The notes beneath the pieces are model-generated. The model was given only the letters and a program-made list of their open reading frames with translations, was not told the origin of the DNA and did not search any database. From positions 1 through 5,540 of the forward strand of contig SYLK01000543.1 in assembly GCA_005809115.1 (NCBI GenBank): DNA of 5,540 bases, given 5' to 3'. Numbering within the stretch: position 1 is the first letter of the stretch; every line of letters starts with the position of its first letter. This stretch comes from Planctomyces sp. Its GTDB lineage: Bacteria; Planctomycetota; Planctomycetia; Planctomycetales; Planctomycetaceae. Shown one piece after another: positions 1 through 5,540 of the stretch. The translations under genes and the position numbers were made by a program.

Positions 1-222
1 GCACTCGACGATGACCGCATTCACCCGGTCAGCTCGCTGCAGAACGGCGCTTATGGCATCAGGGACGTCTGCCTGTCTGTTCCGACCGTTGTTGGTCGCA
101 GCGGTGTGAAGAGTCATATTGAGGCCGAGCTGTGGTCAAAGGAAAAGACCGCGCTGGTCCACAGCGGCAATGTGCTGAAGGAAACGATCGCTCAGGTGAT
201 GAAGGGCCTGAAACCTGTCTGA
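1..222 (+). CDS. ldh: L-lactate dehydrogenase, C-terminal fragment (5' end outside window)
   Basis: Reading frame 1 is open from the first base to a TGA at 220-222 and gives 73 residues. These form the end of the lactate/malate dehydrogenase C-terminal domain. The clearest block is YGIRDVCLSVPTVVGRSGV at residues 18-36. It is followed by the amphipathic terminal helix with the typical E...AL..S..VLKETI pattern (about residues 44-66). The 'DVCLSVPTVVGR' wording fits NAD-dependent L-lactate dehydrogenase better than LDH-like malate dehydrogenase, which more often has a 'D+fvGVPv' version here. The enzyme is cytoplasmic and interconverts pyruvate and L-lactate with NADH/NAD+. The Rossmann fold and the catalytic Arg and His lie upstream of the window, so substrate choice cannot be confirmed from this fragment. 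The gene converges on the adenosyltransferase gene and is not part of the minus-strand operon. Confidence 0.9.
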   Translation, partial: ALDDDRIHPVSSLQNGAYGIRDVCLSVPTVVGRSGVKSHIEAELWSKEKTALVHSGNVLKETIAQVMKGLKPV

Positions 223-470
223 AGGACACAGGACATGGCCGGAAAACAGACACTGACGGTGCTGGAGGTGCCGGGGCAGGCAGGCTGAACACATGTGGCA
301 GATGCAGCGCTGCCGCTTTTCAGGCAGCGAAAATGATGGACGTCGGGGCGGGTGGATGACCGCGTTCAGCAGCCGCACCTGCAAAAAGTCCCGACGTGGA
401 TGGCGGAATGCTGCGGTGCGGAGGCGGCAGCGATGCTGGAATCCGCAGCGGGCCGACATCAGATTCCCCG
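223..470. other. non-coding intergenic stretch between convergent genes
   Basis: These 248 bases separate the ldh stop from the adenosyltransferase stop. The open frames that cross the stretch run antisense or out of frame through the flanking genes, and their translations are rich in Arg, Cys and His without a recognisable domain, as expected of shadow frames in GC-rich DNA. Besides the hairpin cluster at 297-329, I see only an 8-bp inverted repeat, ACGTCGGG at 340-347 and CCCGACGT at 390-397, with a 42-nt spacer. A terminator for the minus-strand operon would be expected here, but I could not identify a convincing one. Confidence 0.5.
297..329 (+). terminator. possible weak terminator / hairpin cluster between convergent genes
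   Basis: Two alternative hairpins share sequence here. The first pairs 297-301 (GGCAG) with 310-314 (CTGCC) and is followed by GCTTTT at 315-320, which could act as a short intrinsic terminator for ldh on the + strand. The second pairs 308-314 (CGCTGCC) with 323-329 (GGCAGCG), a perfect 7-bp stem with an 8-nt loop, but with no U-tract after it on either strand. The palindrome GCAGCGCTGC at 304-313 overlaps both. The location, about 75 nt after the ldh stop and between converging genes, fits termination. However, the stems are short and the T-run has only four bases, so the call is tentative. Confidence 0.3.
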
Positions 471-1085
471 TCACAGCGAATCGCCCGGCGAAGATTGCGG
501 TTCTTCGTACGGCTGTCCTGATGTCCCCGGAATCCACAGGACGTCCATCCGGCCGTTTCCGTTGGCAATCCTGGCGAGTACAAACAGCAGGTCAGAGATC
601 CGATTCAGGCAGATGCGCAGCTGCGGATTCACAGCGTCGAATTCCGCCAGTCGCAGAACCTCGATTTCAGCGCGGCGTGCGATACTGCGGGCCAGATGAA
701 CAGCGGCTGCCGCAGGCGTTCCGCCGGGAATGATGAAGCTCTGCAGCGGGGCCAGGTGCTGCGTCTGTTCGTCAATTATGGACTCGAGCATCCCCACATG
801 CGATTCCTGCATCCGCGGGCATCGATCAGGTTCGTCCGGCGATGATTGCCAGGGCGTACACAGATCGGCGCCGAGATCAAACAGCAGTTGCTGCAGTCGC
901 CTCAGCCGTTCCGCCACGAGTGCATCCGGACCCTGTGAGATGGCGACGCCGATGGCACAGTTCAGCTCATCAACAGCACCGCCCGCGATAATCCGCGGAT
1001 GGAGTTTTGATACGCGGAGACCACTGCCGATCGAGGTCTCGCCGGCATCGCCGCCGCGTGTATAAATCCGATCAATTCGGACCAT
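471..1085 (-). CDS. pduO: PduO-type ATP:cob(I)alamin adenosyltransferase
   Basis: This 204-residue protein transfers the adenosyl group of ATP to cob(I)alamin (or a corrinoid precursor), making coenzyme B12 in the cytoplasm. Family landmarks appear in order. The N-terminal ATP-binding segment is YTRGGDAGETSIGSG at residues 8-22, with RVSKLHPRI just after. Then come AVDELNCAIG (37-46) and LQQLLFDLGADLCTP (64-78). The helix LARSIARRAE (131-140) carries the Arg-rich ATP-contact motif, and LNRISDLLFVLAR (160-172) ends the core. The family is usually about 180-200 residues, so it appears complete; the last 20 or so residues are a Pro/Ser/Glu-rich tail. The ATG start gives the expected 'IYTRGGD' N-terminus. 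It lies 17 nt after the stop of the aldolase-like gene, which suggests co-transcription. The name pduO marks the structural type only; nothing here suggests a propanediol-utilisation locus. Confidence 0.93.
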   Translation of the reverse strand: MVRIDRIYTRGGDAGETSIGSGLRVSKLHPRIIAGGAVDELNCAIGVAISQGPDALVAERLRRLQQLLFDLGADLCTPWQSSPDEPDRCPRMQESHVGMLESIIDEQTQHLAPLQSFIIPGGTPAAAAVHLARSIARRAEIEVLRLAEFDAVNPQLRICLNRISDLLFVLARIANGNGRMDVLWIPGTSGQPYEEPQSSPGDSL

Positions 1086-1093
1086 TGAGTTTT

Positions 1094-1099
1094 CCGTCC
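1094..1099 (-). promoter_or_regulatory. weak Shine-Dalgarno for the adenosyltransferase gene
   Basis: On the minus strand, GGACGG sits 8 nt before the ATG at 1085. It differs from a GGAGG core by an inserted C, so it is weak. The spacing is right, and it lies in the short gap after the preceding gene's TGA (1103-1105). Confidence 0.4.
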
Positions 1100-1102
1100 A
1101 GA

Positions 1103-1537
1103 TCAGAGGAACAGGGGGCTGTGATAATGTGGGGTGCAGTTCAGCTGCAGGGCCGACTCGGCGTCAGCGACGACGAGTTCCACCGGATCGCCGATCGCCA
1201 GGTCCAGTGCCGCATCGGACAGTCGAAGAACCATCGCGTCAGCCCGGACGGCCGACACCCTCGCGCCGCGGACGCTGCAGACCTCGGGTCCGCGGGAGCA
1301 GCGTCCCAGGACTGAGTAACCTCCCAGAATCACCGCCTGCTGCAGTGAGGGACGCGAGACAACATGTGTGCGGTACGTGACGGCCGGCCGCAGTCCGATC
1401 CGGGGCAGCCCGGCTGTGACCAGCAGATCCCCCCAGATCACTGAGCCGCAGCGAATGTGCGTGACACCTGGCTGCCGCGAGGCAGGATCCAGACATGCTG
1501 AGCGCCCCATGTACAGCGTGTCACAGGGAACTCCGGA
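1103..1537 (-). pseudogene. C-terminal domain remnant of the aldolase-like gene, downstream of the TAG
   Basis: These 144 codons continue the same frame after the TAG. The sequence PGVTHIRCGSVIWGDLLVTAG corresponds to the family's 'pgvtElrpGsYvf.D' segment. The later VVSRPSLQQAVILGGYSVLGR and RLSDAALDLAIGDPVELV follow the beta-rich D-serine-dehydratase-like domain. The usual ending, with a metal-binding 'H.C.tvnl' motif and a further strand, is replaced by VVADAESALQLNCTPHYHSPLFL and a stop. The metal ligands are therefore not recognisable, and the domain ends early. The first ATG (1508-1510) has no Shine-Dalgarno-like sequence in the 20 nt before it, so independent translation of this half is unlikely. 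Confidence 0.6.
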
Positions 1538-2134
1538 CTATACAATCAGGCGTCGACAATAGTGTGCCACTCGGCAGGCTTCGTCAAACGCCGCTGATCC
1601 GGCCGGGGAATCCGGCTGTTCCACATGCGCGTCGTCGGCCAGCAGCCCCGCCAGACGAATGCCCGGCAGCTGCGCAGCGGCGAGAGCCAGGCGGCAGGTA
1701 TCCTGTCCGGGTCGAACGCCGGTCTGGTGACGTCCCACATCGACCTCGATCAGCACTCGGATCGGAATTCCGGACTGTACGGCTGCCCGCGACAGCAGTT
1801 CCGCATGACAAAAATGGTCGATCGTCGCCAGCACGTCTGTGTGCCGTCCCAGTGCGACGACCTCGTGAGCCACAGCGGGCGTGGCCACGAACTGTGTTAT
1901 CAGCAGCTCGGGAATCCTTGTGGTTCCGGAGATTTCTCGCAGCCCGAATGCATCGGCGACGGTGTCGCATGTGAAACCGGCTGCTCCGCTGTCGAGGATT
2001 GTCGTAATCGCCCAGGGGGGGCAGTGCGGGGCCACGCGAGGACACCAGAGTTTTCCCCCGGACCGGCAGTGATCCGCGATTCGGCGCGCGTTGTCGCGGA
2101 CCAGATCGGGCGAAACCGTCAGCTGCGGCGTCAC
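1538..2134 (-). CDS. N-terminal alanine-racemase-like barrel domain of the broken aldolase-like gene
   Basis: This is the part that would be translated before the TAG: 198 residues starting at GTG 2134. The start gives TPQLTVSPDLVRDNARRIA, which matches the 'TPaLvvdld.l..Ni.rma' opening of the D-threonine aldolase/D-serine dehydratase family. Next comes LWCPRVAPHC (29-38), where active members read approximately 'lRPHvKtHK'. The PLP lysine position is Ala35 and the second lysine is Cys38. Other barrel features are kept: SGAAGFTCDTVADA (49-62), IPELLIT (74-80), IRVLIEVDVGRHQTGVRPG (125-143) and PGIRLAGLLADDAH (157-170). Without the lysine it should not form the usual internal aldimine. A 198-residue half barrel is unlikely to fold as a working enzyme. 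The comparison with family motifs is from memory, not from an alignment run. Confidence 0.65.
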   Translation of the reverse strand: MTPQLTVSPDLVRDNARRIADHCRSGGKLWCPRVAPHCPPWAITTILDSGAAGFTCDTVADAFGLREISGTTRIPELLITQFVATPAVAHEVVALGRHTDVLATIDHFCHAELLSRAAVQSGIPIRVLIEVDVGRHQTGVRPGQDTCRLALAAAQLPGIRLAGLLADDAHVEQPDSPAGSAAFDEACRVAHYCRRLIV

Positions 2135-5055
2135 TTCGGCGGCTCCGTGATCTGCTTGCGGAGACGCCGCGCGGCCTCACCTCGGGACGCCGAACCCCAT
2201 TCCGGATAAAGAACTTCCACGACATTCAGAATTCGGAGTGATTCCGTCGGATCACCGGATTGTCGTGCCAGCAGAGCTGTCTGCAGCGAGGCTTCCAGCC
2301 AGCGGTCGCTGCCCTGCGGGCTGCGTCTCAGCAGGATCTGCCAGAGCTTCTGCTGAAGGTTCCCGATCTCAGTCTGGCCGCTGACGTGCTTTTTTGCCGC
2401 CGTGTTTGCAGTCAGAGCATCCGCAATGCGTGCCAGATCGTCCTCCGAAAGTTCGCCCCGCAGCAATTCAGCGAGCATCCGCTGAGTCAGAGCCGTCTCA
2501 CCGGTCAGGGCCGAAACAATCATCGCCGTCCGAAACAGGGGGAGGCGTTCCGCGACGGAGGATCGTGCCGTCAGCAGCGATTCGACCAGCCGCCCCGCAA
2601 CCTTTGCGAGGACCAGGTTCCCGGGCGACGGACTGGCTCCGGCGATCTGACCAGTCAGGAATGTTGCGGCATAAGCGCGTTCGTGTTCGGGTGCCTGCAG
2701 GAGTGAGTGTCCTCGAGACGCCACGGAACCTTCGACGGTTCCGCCCCGCAGATCGACGACAAGCCCGAGCAGTTCGCTTCGAAAAAACAGTGCGTCGGGT
2801 GCGTCCGATGGTTTTGGCACGGTCAGTGCCCGCTCCGGACTATCAGCCCCCCGGAGACCGGTCACATCCGCAGCACGTGTGACGTCGGCAGGGGAAGACG
2901 TGGTGATCGGGGGAGGACTGTCCGGGGGCCGCAGCGGGGTGAACAGACTGCGGGCCGTCTGCAGTCGACGATTCAACCGGTCCCAGTCGATGGAGTCCGT
3001 GCCGGGGACCACGAGGTCGCATTCGACCAGTTGCAGGTTCAGCCGTGCCGAGAATTCGGCAGGGATCGGCTCAGGGGCAGGCATCCGGATGTCGTGATCT
3101 GTGGTCTCGGACTCGGATTCGACGGCAGCCGCAGCACGCTGTCGGTATTTCGTGAGCAGCTCGGTGCCGGCTGTGACCGCCAGGCCGTCTGACGCACGGC
3201 CCGACAACCGATCATGGCAATCGTTCAGCAGCAGCGCCCCAGCATCGCACAGCCATTCCCACCGGCGGGAGTCCTGCGGAGACTGGTCGAACAGCAGCAG
3301 CAGCTCCTCCGCCGCCTGCCGGGGAGCACGCACTTTCAAAATCCGCGTCAGCCATTCTCGGGCCGTGGGCGCGGTTTCTGCTTCGGGAAAATCAGCCAGG
3401 TGTGAGGTCAGGGCCGCTTCGTATTCCACCGGCTGTTCAGCGGACGCTGTACCATTCTGCCACAGCTGTCCCAGGGCGTAGACCCGCAACAGGTCAGCGG
3501 CCGCGGCGGTCCGATCATCCCCCGAAGCCTGTGACAACTCCCGGGACGACTGCAGCTGTTCGACTGCCGCCTGCCAGTCCGTCAGCCGGACAGACAGCTG
3601 GCCCGCCTGCAGCAGGAGCGCTGCGCGTGAGCGGCTGCTGGCTGATGCGGGCAGCCGCGTCAGGATCTGCTGGATCAGCGTTCGCGCGTTCTCTGATTCT
3701 CCGGACGCTGTGAATTGTTCGACCCGATCGAGCTGATCGGCTGCCGCGACACCGACAAGCTGCACGTGTCGAAATCTGGCAACGATTCGCCCAGCGGCTT
3801 CGCGCCACACGCCGGTCGTCATTGTGGCCGTCCTGTCGCGGGCCGCGACGAATTCGGCTGCCACGTGTCCCTGCCGTGATTCATCATTCAGCAATGTCTC
3901 GAGTTCGAACATGCCCAGCAGACACTCCAGTCTCAGGCAGGTCAGCTCCTGCGTCAGATGCGGCCTGTCGGCCTGAAAAGCATCGATCTCGCGCAGCGCA
4001 TCCTGGGCCTGACCTCGTCCCAGAAGTCCGCGGACCCGGAGACCCAGAACGGCTTCTGACTGGCCGGGCGGGACGTCGTTCGGCCGAAGACCGCGGAGCT
4101 GGAGATCGAACGCCGGAAAATCCCGGCGATTCAGCTGCAGTTCAGCGAGAACGAGTGACGCCCGCCATTTGAAGACATCGTCGACGGCCGATTTTCGGAC
4201 CAGCTGAGCCAGCCCTTCCGCTCGCCGCGTCAGCTCGTCCGCACTGGCCCCGGCCGGGGGGAAATGTGACTGCAGTTCCAAAATGGCTGCATGCAGCATG
4301 CGTGCGCGATCGCGGACGCCCCGGACATGGTGGTGTTCCAGATCCCGCTGGATCTGCTCAAGCTGGACCAGCAGTGCCTCAGTCAGCTCAGCCGCTTTCG
4401 CCAGACACATGGCGGCCACAGCCTGCGCCGGCGGCGGTGCATCGACGGGATTCCGGGACGCGGCGGCGTCCGGCGAGGCGATTGTGCCGGGCGAGGGAAA
4501 CCTTCCAGGCAGGCCACCGCCGCTCGGCACGACAGCAGCCAGCGGAATACCGGGCGGCTGAAACGTCCGGCCTGCATGGAGAATTGCCTTCCGGGCCGCT
4601 GCAGAAACGAGCAGGAGTTCGATCTGTGCCAGTCGCAGATTCAGCTCCAGCGGCGGCGCGACGACGTTCTGCTGCAGAAACTCGGTCGTCCGTTCAACGG
4701 CATGATTGACGAGCGAATCCCGGTTTGTCGATTCATGCGACCAGGCATGCTGAGCGAAGCAGTCGGCCAGACGCAGCTCCCATTCGGCGCGCTGATCGGC
4801 CTCGGTCAGGAGCGAGATCCGGCGTTCGCAGTACTGCTCGGCCAGGTCAAACAACCCCCGCGCCGTCAGCTGCTGCACAAATTCCAGGTCTCCGTCACCT
4901 GCCAGGACTGCCTGAGCGGGAACTGCGAGCAGCAGAATCAGGGCGCTGCGCAGGAGCCAGGCAGGGATTCGGCGCAGAAGCAGAATCGGAATTGGAATCG
5001 GAAGCAGAATCGGACGTGCTCGACTCATCGACTGCGTCCGAATCGTCGGCGGCAT
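2131..5055 (-). CDS. large exported TPR-like helical-repeat protein of unknown function
   Basis: This 974-residue protein has an N-terminal export signal. Basic residues (R12, R14, R28, R29) flank hydrophobic stretches, and LLRSALILLLAVPAQAVLA (34-52) ends in A-x-A-type cleavage sites after A49 or A52. Residues 56-101 (LEFVQQLTARGLFDLAEQYCERR...) resemble the first repeat of planctomycete TPR proteins. Further helical-hairpin segments rich in Ala, Leu and Arg occur around 296-360, 440-510 and 545-590. The C-terminal unit at 913-952 (SDRWLEASLQTALLARQSGDPTESLRILNVVEVLYPEWG) is again TPR-like. Two likely disordered linkers are Gly/Pro/Ala-rich 165-212 and Pro/Asp/Ser-rich 640-755. It probably acts in the periplasm as a scaffold, but no catalytic motif is visible. 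A GGAG 9 nt upstream supports ATG 5055; ATG 5028 is a less well-supported alternative. It starts 31 nt after the preceding gene. Confidence 0.85.
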   Translation of the reverse strand: MPPTIRTQSMSRARPILLPIPIPILLLRRIPAWLLRSALILLLAVPAQAVLAGDGDLEFVQQLTARGLFDLAEQYCERRISLLTEADQRAEWELRLADCFAQHAWSHESTNRDSLVNHAVERTTEFLQQNVVAPPLELNLRLAQIELLLVSAAARKAILHAGRTFQPPGIPLAAVVPSGGGLPGRFPSPGTIASPDAAASRNPVDAPPPAQAVAAMCLAKAAELTEALLVQLEQIQRDLEHHHVRGVRDRARMLHAAILELQSHFPPAGASADELTRRAEGLAQLVRKSAVDDVFKWRASLVLAELQLNRRDFPAFDLQLRGLRPNDVPPGQSEAVLGLRVRGLLGRGQAQDALREIDAFQADRPHLTQELTCLRLECLLGMFELETLLNDESRQGHVAAEFVAARDRTATMTTGVWREAAGRIVARFRHVQLVGVAAADQLDRVEQFTASGESENARTLIQQILTRLPASASSRSRAALLLQAGQLSVRLTDWQAAVEQLQSSRELSQASGDDRTAAAADLLRVYALGQLWQNGTASAEQPVEYEAALTSHLADFPEAETAPTAREWLTRILKVRAPRQAAEELLLLFDQSPQDSRRWEWLCDAGALLLNDCHDRLSGRASDGLAVTAGTELLTKYRQRAAAAVESESETTDHDIRMPAPEPIPAEFSARLNLQLVECDLVVPGTDSIDWDRLNRRLQTARSLFTPLRPPDSPPPITTSSPADVTRAADVTGLRGADSPERALTVPKPSDAPDALFFRSELLGLVVDLRGGTVEGSVASRGHSLLQAPEHERAYAATFLTGQIAGASPSPGNLVLAKVAGRLVESLLTARSSVAERLPLFRTAMIVSALTGETALTQRMLAELLRGELSEDDLARIADALTANTAAKKHVSGQTEIGNLQQKLWQILLRRSPQGSDRWLEASLQTALLARQSGDPTESLRILNVVEVLYPEWGSASRGEAARRLRKQITEPPK
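2143..2146 (-). promoter_or_regulatory. Shine-Dalgarno supporting the GTG start at 2134
   Basis: On the minus strand, ACGGAG ends 8 nt before the GTG that overlaps the TPR gene's stop. This supports the GTG as the true start of the aldolase-like gene. The site lies inside the last codons of the TPR gene, as expected for coupled translation. Confidence 0.55.
4977..5014 (-). repeat. imperfect 24-nt tandem repeat in the signal-peptide coding region
   Basis: GAAGCAGAATCGGA (+ strand orientation) occurs at 4977-4990 and again at 5001-5014, offset by exactly 24 nt. A related GGAATCGGA lies between them. The offset is eight codons and accounts for the repeated PILL at residues 15-18 and 23-26 of the TPR protein. 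The pattern suggests slippage or a short in-frame duplication that lengthened the hydrophobic N-terminal region. Confidence 0.6.
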
Positions 5056-5064
5056 CGCACCCGG

Positions 5065-5068
5065 CTCC
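5065..5068 (-). promoter_or_regulatory. Shine-Dalgarno deciding the start of the TPR protein
   Basis: On the minus strand, GGAG is followed by a 9-nt spacer and then ATG 5055. The internal ATG at 5028 has only GGAC at similar distance. The upstream start is therefore preferred, although the shorter form would still carry a full export signal. Confidence 0.5.
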
Positions 5069-5086
5069 GGGAAGATCTCAGGACAT

Positions 5087-5540
5087 CTACAGGGCAGAGA
5101 TCGCCTGCGACAGGGGAATCAGGACCTGATCGACAACATGTCGATCGAGAAGTTCTTCGCACTGCTGGCGCAGCTGGGACAGTCGGTCCGCAAAGCTGGC
5201 ATCGTGTTCCATGCTGCCGTACTGCCGCACGGTGAAATAGACACTGATATGTTCTTCCGGAAAGCTGCCCCGCCGGACGTGGTAGGCGTTGGTGCGAGTT
5301 TCCACCATCAGGCGTGCCTGAGTTCGACAGGATTCCTCCAGACTGATGGTGATGGCCGGTTCGTAGTTCAGCACAGCGGCCCCGGGGATATCCAGCAGTC
5401 CTTCCATGGCCGAGCTGGTGCCAAGTGCGCGGGCCACCACGGCGTCGTGATTCCCGCGATAAATGAAGTCAAACCCCATCATATAGTCGAGCGCTTCGCA
5501 GTCCAGAGGACTGACGCTCAGCATGAAAGGGACCAGATCC
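5087..5540 (-). CDS. uncharacterised protein, C-terminal part (5' end outside window)
   Basis: The frame ends at TAG 5087-5089 and stays open to the right edge. The five codons before the first in-window Met (5524) read DLVPF and join smoothly onto MLSVSPLDCEALDYMMGFDF, so the gene very probably begins beyond the window. About 150 residues are visible. They include the block GFDFIYRGNHDAVVARALG, then a strand-rich stretch (ITISLEESCRTQARLMVETRTNAYHVRRG and ISVYFTVRQYGS). A helical end follows (FADRLSQLRQQCEELLDRHVVDQVLIPLSQAISAL). No signal peptide or membrane segment is visible in this part. I do not recognise a characterised family; it may be a lineage-specific conserved protein. It is the first visible gene of the minus-strand operon, 31 nt before the TPR gene. 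The absence of other stops and the ordinary residue composition support real coding. Confidence 0.8.
   Translation of the reverse strand, partial: DLVPFMLSVSPLDCEALDYMMGFDFIYRGNHDAVVARALGTSSAMEGLLDIPGAAVLNYEPAITISLEESCRTQARLMVETRTNAYHVRRGSFPEEHISVYFTVRQYGSMEHDASFADRLSQLRQQCEELLDRHVVDQVLIPLSQAISAL

Larger units (their letters stand above)
1103..2134 (-). pseudogene. D-threonine aldolase / D-serine dehydratase-like gene interrupted by an in-frame TAG
   Basis: One minus-strand frame runs from a GTG at 2134 to a TGA at 1103-1105 and is interrupted only by TAG at 1538-1540. Codons before (HYCRRLIV) and after (SGVPCDTLYMG) the stop read as one continuous family-like sequence, so this is a nonsense change, not a frameshift. 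CAG (Gln) to TAG is the simplest single-base origin. Read through, the product would have 343 residues, slightly short of the roughly 360-380 usual for the fold-type III PLP family (alanine-racemase-like barrel plus a D-serine-dehydratase-like C-terminal domain). The GTG overlaps the TGA of the upstream TPR gene by 4 nt (GTGA), suggesting translational coupling. The rest of the frame lacks other stops or frameshifts, so the break looks recent, unless the TAG is an assembly error or is read through. The neighbouring 5087 gene also ends in TAG, which argues against genome-wide reassignment of this codon. Confidence 0.72.

Noticed and set aside
235..288. 17-codon open frame (ATG to TGA) in the intergenic stretch after ldh
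   Set aside because: It is very short, shows no convincing Shine-Dalgarno, and encodes nothing recognisable; chance is sufficient.
340..397. 8-bp inverted repeat as a terminator for the minus-strand operon
   Set aside because: The 42-nt loop is too long for an intrinsic terminator, and the T-run on the minus strand follows the first arm, not the second.
293..733. 146-codon + strand frame crossing the intergenic stretch into the adenosyltransferase gene
   Set aside because: Most of it is antisense to the well-supported adenosyltransferase, and its translation is Arg/Cys-rich shadow sequence without a domain.
1538..1540. Pyrrolysine insertion at the in-frame TAG
   Set aside because: There is no sign of Pyl machinery in the window, the family is not known for pyrrolysine, and TAG is used as an ordinary stop at 5087. 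It is kept only as an outside alternative.
1584..2225. 213-codon minus-strand frame overlapping the aldolase-like gene in another frame
   Set aside because: Its Arg/Ser/Gly-rich translation has no domain, whereas the frame starting at 2134 shows clear family motifs and has its own Shine-Dalgarno.
4306..4313. GCGATCGC octamer resembling the cyanobacterial HIP1 palindrome
   Set aside because: I noticed only this copy, and it lies inside coding sequence; one occurrence is expected by chance in GC-rich DNA.
4291..5235. 314-codon + strand frame opposite the TPR gene
   Set aside because: It is antisense to the TPR protein, which has a signal peptide and family-like repeats. The opposite frame is Gln/Arg/Gly-rich low-complexity sequence, as expected of a shadow in GC-rich DNA.

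Overview
This window looks like a chromosomal segment from a GC-rich bacterium (about 60% GC by eye). The most likely source is a planctomycete. The main clue is the secreted 974-residue helical-repeat protein, whose N- and C-terminal repeat units resemble those common in planctomycete periplasmic TPR proteins. This assignment is an inference from sequence style, not from a marker gene. There are no rRNA or tRNA genes, CRISPR arrays, transposases or prophage signs.

Layout. On the + strand, positions 1-222 hold the last 73 codons of an L-lactate dehydrogenase gene that begins before the window. A 248-base non-coding stretch (223-470) follows. It carries a small hairpin/palindrome cluster and separates ldh from a convergent gene group. 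Everything from 471 to the right edge is on the - strand and looks like one operon. Read in the direction of transcription it contains: the 3' part of an uncharacterised gene (5087 to beyond 5540); a large exported TPR-like protein (2131-5055); a D-threonine aldolase/D-serine dehydratase-like gene (1103-2134) broken by one in-frame TAG; and a PduO-type ATP:cob(I)alamin adenosyltransferase (471-1085). Spacing is tight throughout: 31 nt, then a 4-nt GTGA overlap, then 17 nt. Each internal start has a Shine-Dalgarno-like sequence 8-9 nt upstream. No internal promoter was recognised, and the operon promoter must lie right of the window.

How the genes fit together. Only the adenosyltransferase (coenzyme B12 formation) and lactate dehydrogenase (pyruvate/lactate interconversion) have confident functions. 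The other three operon members give no obvious shared pathway. The most notable item is the aldolase-like gene. It has a clean in-frame amber codon at 1538-1540, lacks the PLP-binding lysine expected of its family, and lacks the usual C-terminal metal-binding residues. It may be a decaying pseudogene, or a member of a non-catalytic lineage that has since acquired a nonsense mutation. I found no clear evidence of a new mobile, defence or RNA-based system.
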